A stretch of 64,000 nucleotides of DNA from Chitinophagaceae bacterium (GTDB lineage: Bacteria > Bacteroidota > Bacteroidia > Chitinophagales > Chitinophagaceae): NCBI GenBank assembly GCA_017307755.1, contig JAFKGQ010000010.1:248001-312000 (forward strand). The letters run 5' to 3'. Shown here in pieces: positions 61,419 to 64,000 of this stretch; the first letter of the stretch is position 1; every line of letters starts with the position of its first letter. The notes below the pieces were generated by a model. That model was not told the DNA's origin and ran no database searches. It was given only the letters and a program-made list of their open reading frames with translations. The position numbers and the translations under genes were made by a program.

Positions 61419-62618
61419 ATGAACAAAATATTCCTGTATATATCCCTGACTTTTTCCTGTTTTTCTCTTCGCGCCCAGATCGCCGTGAAAGGAGATAAAG
61501 TATATACCATGGCCGGGGAGGTCCTCACCAACGGAGTAGTATTGCTAAAAGACGGCAAGATCGAGAAGGTTGGCGTCTCCCTGAAGATCCCATCCGGCTA
61601 CACTGTTTACGAGGCCAGGGTTGTAACCCCCGGACTGGTGGATGCACGCAGCGTGGTGGGGCTTTCCGGACCATTAAATATTCCCATCGACCAGGACCAA
61701 CTGGAAAAATCAAGTCCCATACAACCCGATCTTCGGGCTGTCGACGCCTATAATCCTGACGATACACTGGTGGGCTATCTTCGTATCAACGGGGTGACTA
61801 CCATCCATACAGGACATGGCATCGGGGCGCTGGTAAGCGGGCAAACCATGGTGGCAAAAACAAAACCAGGACTGATCGATGCTGTTACCCTTGTCCCTAC
61901 CGAAATGCTGGCGATGTCCCTCGGTACTTCCGTTCAGGCAAACTTCACGTCGCCCGGCACCAAATCCAAAGAAATAGCTCTGTTGAGAACAGAGCTGCTA
62001 AAAGCGCAGGGTTACGAAAAGAAAATGGGGTCCAAGGATAGTACAAAACAGCCTGCCCGGGATCTCAACCTGGAAATGCTGGTGAAGCTGCTGCATGGAG
62101 AGGTCAAGGCCCTCATATATGCCAACACAGCTACTAATATCATGTCGGCCATCCGTCTGGCAAAAGAGTTCAACCTGAAACTGGTGATCGAAGGAGGGGC
62201 CGAGGCCTATCGGGTGATAGATAAAATAAAGAGCGCAAATGCCGAGATCATTGTACATCCCACGATGGCGCGTCCTTATGGAGAAATGGCCAACATGACG
62301 ATGGAAAATGCCGCCATCCTCACAAAGGCCGGTGTATCTGTATCCATCGAAAGCGGGTATGAAGGATATGTCCCCAAAACAAGGGTGGTCCTGTTCGAGG
62401 CGGCCACCGCCGCCGCCAATGAGCTGCCTTATGAGGAAGCGCTAAAAGCGATCACGCTTAACCCCGCACGGCTCCTGGGGCTCGATAAACGCATCGGTTC
62501 TCTTGAAAAAGGCAAGGACGGGGATGTTGTCCTATACGATGGTGATCCATTTGAATATACTACACATGTCTGCAAGGTGATCATCGATGGGAAACTGGTG
62601 GCGGACAATTGTCGGTGA
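61419..62618 (+). CDS. Amidohydrolase-like paralogue without metal ligands
   Basis: The 399-residue protein has a signal peptide (ending SLRAQ) and the same fold as its neighbour, including SGYTVYEARVVTPGLVDARS and the C-terminal GSLEKGKDGDVVLYDGDPF. The position of HxH reads DARSVVG (near 73-79), and the later HHVSE and HTDDP motifs read IEGGAEAY and IESGYEGY. No metal site can be built from these residues. It is probably a pseudoenzyme or a subunit for the active paralogue encoded upstream. Confidence 0.85.
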   Translation: MNKIFLYISLTFSCFSLRAQIAVKGDKVYTMAGEVLTNGVVLLKDGKIEKVGVSLKIPSGYTVYEARVVTPGLVDARSVVGLSGPLNIPIDQDQLEKSSPIQPDLRAVDAYNPDDTLVGYLRINGVTTIHTGHGIGALVSGQTMVAKTKPGLIDAVTLVPTEMLAMSLGTSVQANFTSPGTKSKEIALLRTELLKAQGYEKKMGSKDSTKQPARDLNLEMLVKLLHGEVKALIYANTATNIMSAIRLAKEFNLKLVIEGGAEAYRVIDKIKSANAEIIVHPTMARPYGEMANMTMENAAILTKAGVSVSIESGYEGYVPKTRVVLFEAATAAANELPYEEALKAITLNPARLLGLDKRIGSLEKGKDGDVVLYDGDPFEYTTHVCKVIIDGKLVADNCR

Positions 62619-62803
62619 GTCCTTAATAAAAAGACCACCCGACTACTTTCGTAACGGATGGTCTTGACCCTTAAAACAACCTGTCGCAAACGTTTAATAA
62701 TGTCCAGAAACCGAAATGTTCAGTGATCTATATGAAATTTGATGGCCCTTAACTTATTCGTATCCTGCATTTTTACTGCACTTATACTAATTAGTACTAG
62801 CCG

Positions 62804-62839
62804 GTTGTAGTGATGTAACTACAAAGTGATGTTTTTTTT
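62804..62839 (+). terminator. Terminator-like hairpin after the amidohydrolase pair
   Basis: TTGTAGT/ACTACAA (62805-62811 with 62818-62824) is followed after seven bases by eight T residues. The 262-base gap (62619-62880) also contains GACCACCCG/CGGATGGTC (62637-62665 region) with one mismatch. Nothing else was seen there. Confidence 0.45.
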
Positions 62840-62880
62840 GAAAATTTTTTACCCCATTGATTATCAGCCAGAAAGAGGGC

Positions 62881-63633
62881 CTATTCCCTATAAAAGGTCT
62901 GAAGTTGGGAGGCCAGCAGGTCTTTATTCACCTGCTCAATGGGATGAGGTGTCCCGGGGAGGATGCCCAATTGGGCATTGGGCAGGCTTTTAAAAACAGC
63001 CAGGGTTTCGTCCAGACTGACCATTTTATCACGATCTCCCAACAGCAGGAGGACGGGAATGGTTATAGCCGGATAAATGTCCGGAGAGAATAGCGGCTGA
63101 TCTCCTAGACTGGTCAGCAAATGAGCAGTGCGTTCCAACACCGTTTTCCAGTCTTTCGGGTGGTGACGTTGTTCCAGGGTCCGTGCAAAAGCCGGTAGTT
63201 TTTCCCGGATCTTGTCAGGGTTGATCATTTGTGTTTCGCGTTGGGCGATGGCGGGATCCCAATGAAACTTGGTGGCCAGGGTACCCAGCCTGGATATGCG
63301 GGAACTATGGTACCGGGCGAGATACATACCCACATATCCGCCCATGCTGTACCCAAAAACGGCAGCCTGCTCTAATTTATGCTCATCCATATATGTCAAC
63401 ACATCTCCTGCGAACAGGGAAATAGAAAAAGGCGCTTGGGGAAAGGGCCTTGAGCCATGACCGGAAAAATCCAGTGTATGCACAGTGAGGTCGTTTTGCA
63501 ATTTCGCGGCAAGTGCGGTCATCTGGTCTGCCGCACCAATGGCGCCATGTAGCAAGAGTAGATGCATAGGATCGTTTGTCCAATAGAGATAGCTATAAAT
63601 ATCCCTACCCGAAGATAATTCATATTTCTCCAT
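62881..63633 (-). CDS. Alpha/beta hydrolase
   Basis: From the ATG at 63633 (MEKYELSSGRDIYSYLYW) the protein has 250 residues with an alpha/beta-hydrolase fold. LLLLHGAIG is the oxyanion region, FGYSMGGYVG contains the nucleophile Ser, LGDRDKMV the acid, and GTPHPIEQ the catalytic His. The substrate is unknown. Its first roughly 38 codons overlap the end of the upstream membrane-protein frame, so a later start (63567, MHLLLLHG) cannot be ruled out. Confidence 0.85.
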   Translation of the reverse strand: MEKYELSSGRDIYSYLYWTNDPMHLLLLHGAIGAADQMTALAAKLQNDLTVHTLDFSGHGSRPFPQAPFSISLFAGDVLTYMDEHKLEQAAVFGYSMGGYVGMYLARYHSSRISRLGTLATKFHWDPAIAQRETQMINPDKIREKLPAFARTLEQRHHPKDWKTVLERTAHLLTSLGDQPLFSPDIYPAITIPVLLLLGDRDKMVSLDETLAVFKSLPNAQLGILPGTPHPIEQVNKDLLASQLQTFYRE

Positions 63634-64000
63634 AAACGCGTCCGGATAAATAGACGGCTGATCTCCCCTTGTCCATTGGCCATCTTCTGGAACGCGATGA
63701 TGTTGGGCGCAAAATACAGCAGCGTCCACACCCTGACTGCGAAATGAGCCAGGAATAGCGCGATAAGCCATCCCTTTACCAACGGGGTTTTCCAGCAAAA
63801 GACAATCGCCAGGATAAATGTAATTTCATGGATGGAATGGCCCCAGATCCAGAAGGTCTTGAGGTCGATGCCATATTTCCCTTTCAACAGCTGGAATGAC
63901 TCTGGCGGTGATGCCGTCCATTTGGGGATAATGACACATGTCTCGAAGATCTGGGCCCCATTTATCATATAATACAGCAACGTCGTGATTACAAGCCAGG
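63519..64000 (-). CDS. Multi-pass membrane protein (partial, 5' end outside window)
   Basis: The frame is open to the window edge, with no start codon that I trust. About 160 C-terminal residues are visible, with four hydrophobic segments; FWIWGHSIHEITFILAIVFCW and YLRVGIFIAISIGQTILCIYS are the clearest. I do not recognise the family. The last roughly 115 bases overlap the start of the downstream hydrolase gene in another frame. Confidence 0.6.
   Translation of the reverse strand, partial: WLVITTLLYYMINGAQIFETCVIIPKWTASPPESFQLLKGKYGIDLKTFWIWGHSIHEITFILAIVFCWKTPLVKGWLIALFLAHFAVRVWTLLYFAPNIIAFQKMANGQGEISRLFIRTRLWRNMNYLRVGIFIAISIGQTILCIYSCYMAPLVRQTR

Noticed and set aside
1..64000. CRISPR arrays, insertion sequences, integrase or prophage genes
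   Set aside because: No regularly spaced repeats, transposase, integrase or phage structural genes were seen, although the tRNA array looks mobile-element-like.

Overview
The window comes from a Bacteroidota chromosome, most likely a Chitinophagaceae-type soil or plant-associated glycan degrader. Evidence: two SusC/SusD pairs, a FecR/ECF-sigma pair with the Bacteroidota-type STN-SusC partner, DUF3857 proteins, CHASE3-type kinase signalling and SusD lipoproteins. There is also a promoter of the TTG / TAnnTTTG type, and weak Shine-Dalgarno sites at most starts. All family assignments were made by reading the sequence, without database searches.

Region 1 (1-5643) holds the end of a bestrophin-type channel, two adjacent DUF3857/transglutaminase-like exported proteins (one keeps and one has lost the Cys-His-Asp triad) and a membrane-anchored alpha/beta hydrolase.

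Region 2 (5657-13330) is the most unusual part: an RNA-repair / Y-RNA / tRNA island. On the minus strand it contains a decayed Ro60 (rsr) gene, two tRNA-mimicking RNAs whose acceptor stems are closed by a loop (YrlA-type Y RNAs), a slipin/SPFH protein and an RtcB RNA ligase. A WYL-domain regulator is divergent, with a palindrome in the shared upstream region. Next to it is a second minus-strand unit: a promoter, a leader with two consecutive intrinsic terminators (each with a competing upstream stem), ten tRNA genes (Glu, Met/Ile2, Lys, Gln, His, Arg, Ile-UAU, Asn, Tyr, Ser), an AAA ATPase and a YkuK-type RNase H-like protein. The tRNA set overlaps strongly with the known targets of anticodon nucleases. 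I propose that the island senses tRNA damage, repairs it, and supplies replacement tRNAs.

Region 3 (13371-38263) has a few small genes, then a large minus-strand polysaccharide utilisation locus. In transcription order this is ECF sigma, FecR, STN-SusC, SusD, a second SusC and SusD, a GH92 alpha-mannosidase with an extra C-terminal domain, a membrane-tethered Kelch/SARP-like regulator, GH3, GH71/99-like and an SGNH/TPR protein. GH92 plus GH99-like plus GH3 points to mannose-containing glycans such as alpha-mannan or N-glycans.

Region 4 (38310-49509) contains a two-component pair, DinB proteins, a Na+/H+ antiporter, a CBM9-like protein, a second ECF sigma with a membrane protein, and small stress/regulatory genes (AHSA1, SnoaL-ABM, AraC, Crp/Fnr, DUF4267, SDR).

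Region 5 (49610-64000) contains a ThuA/sugar-dehydrogenase/PKD/cytochrome c fusion with a TonB receptor, secreted CarboxypepD-like proteins and a frameshifted FAD monooxygenase with yiaA and an AraC regulator. It ends with a pair of amidohydrolases (one without metal ligands) and a hydrolase that overlaps a membrane protein running off the window. No CRISPR array, transposase, rRNA or integrase was seen.
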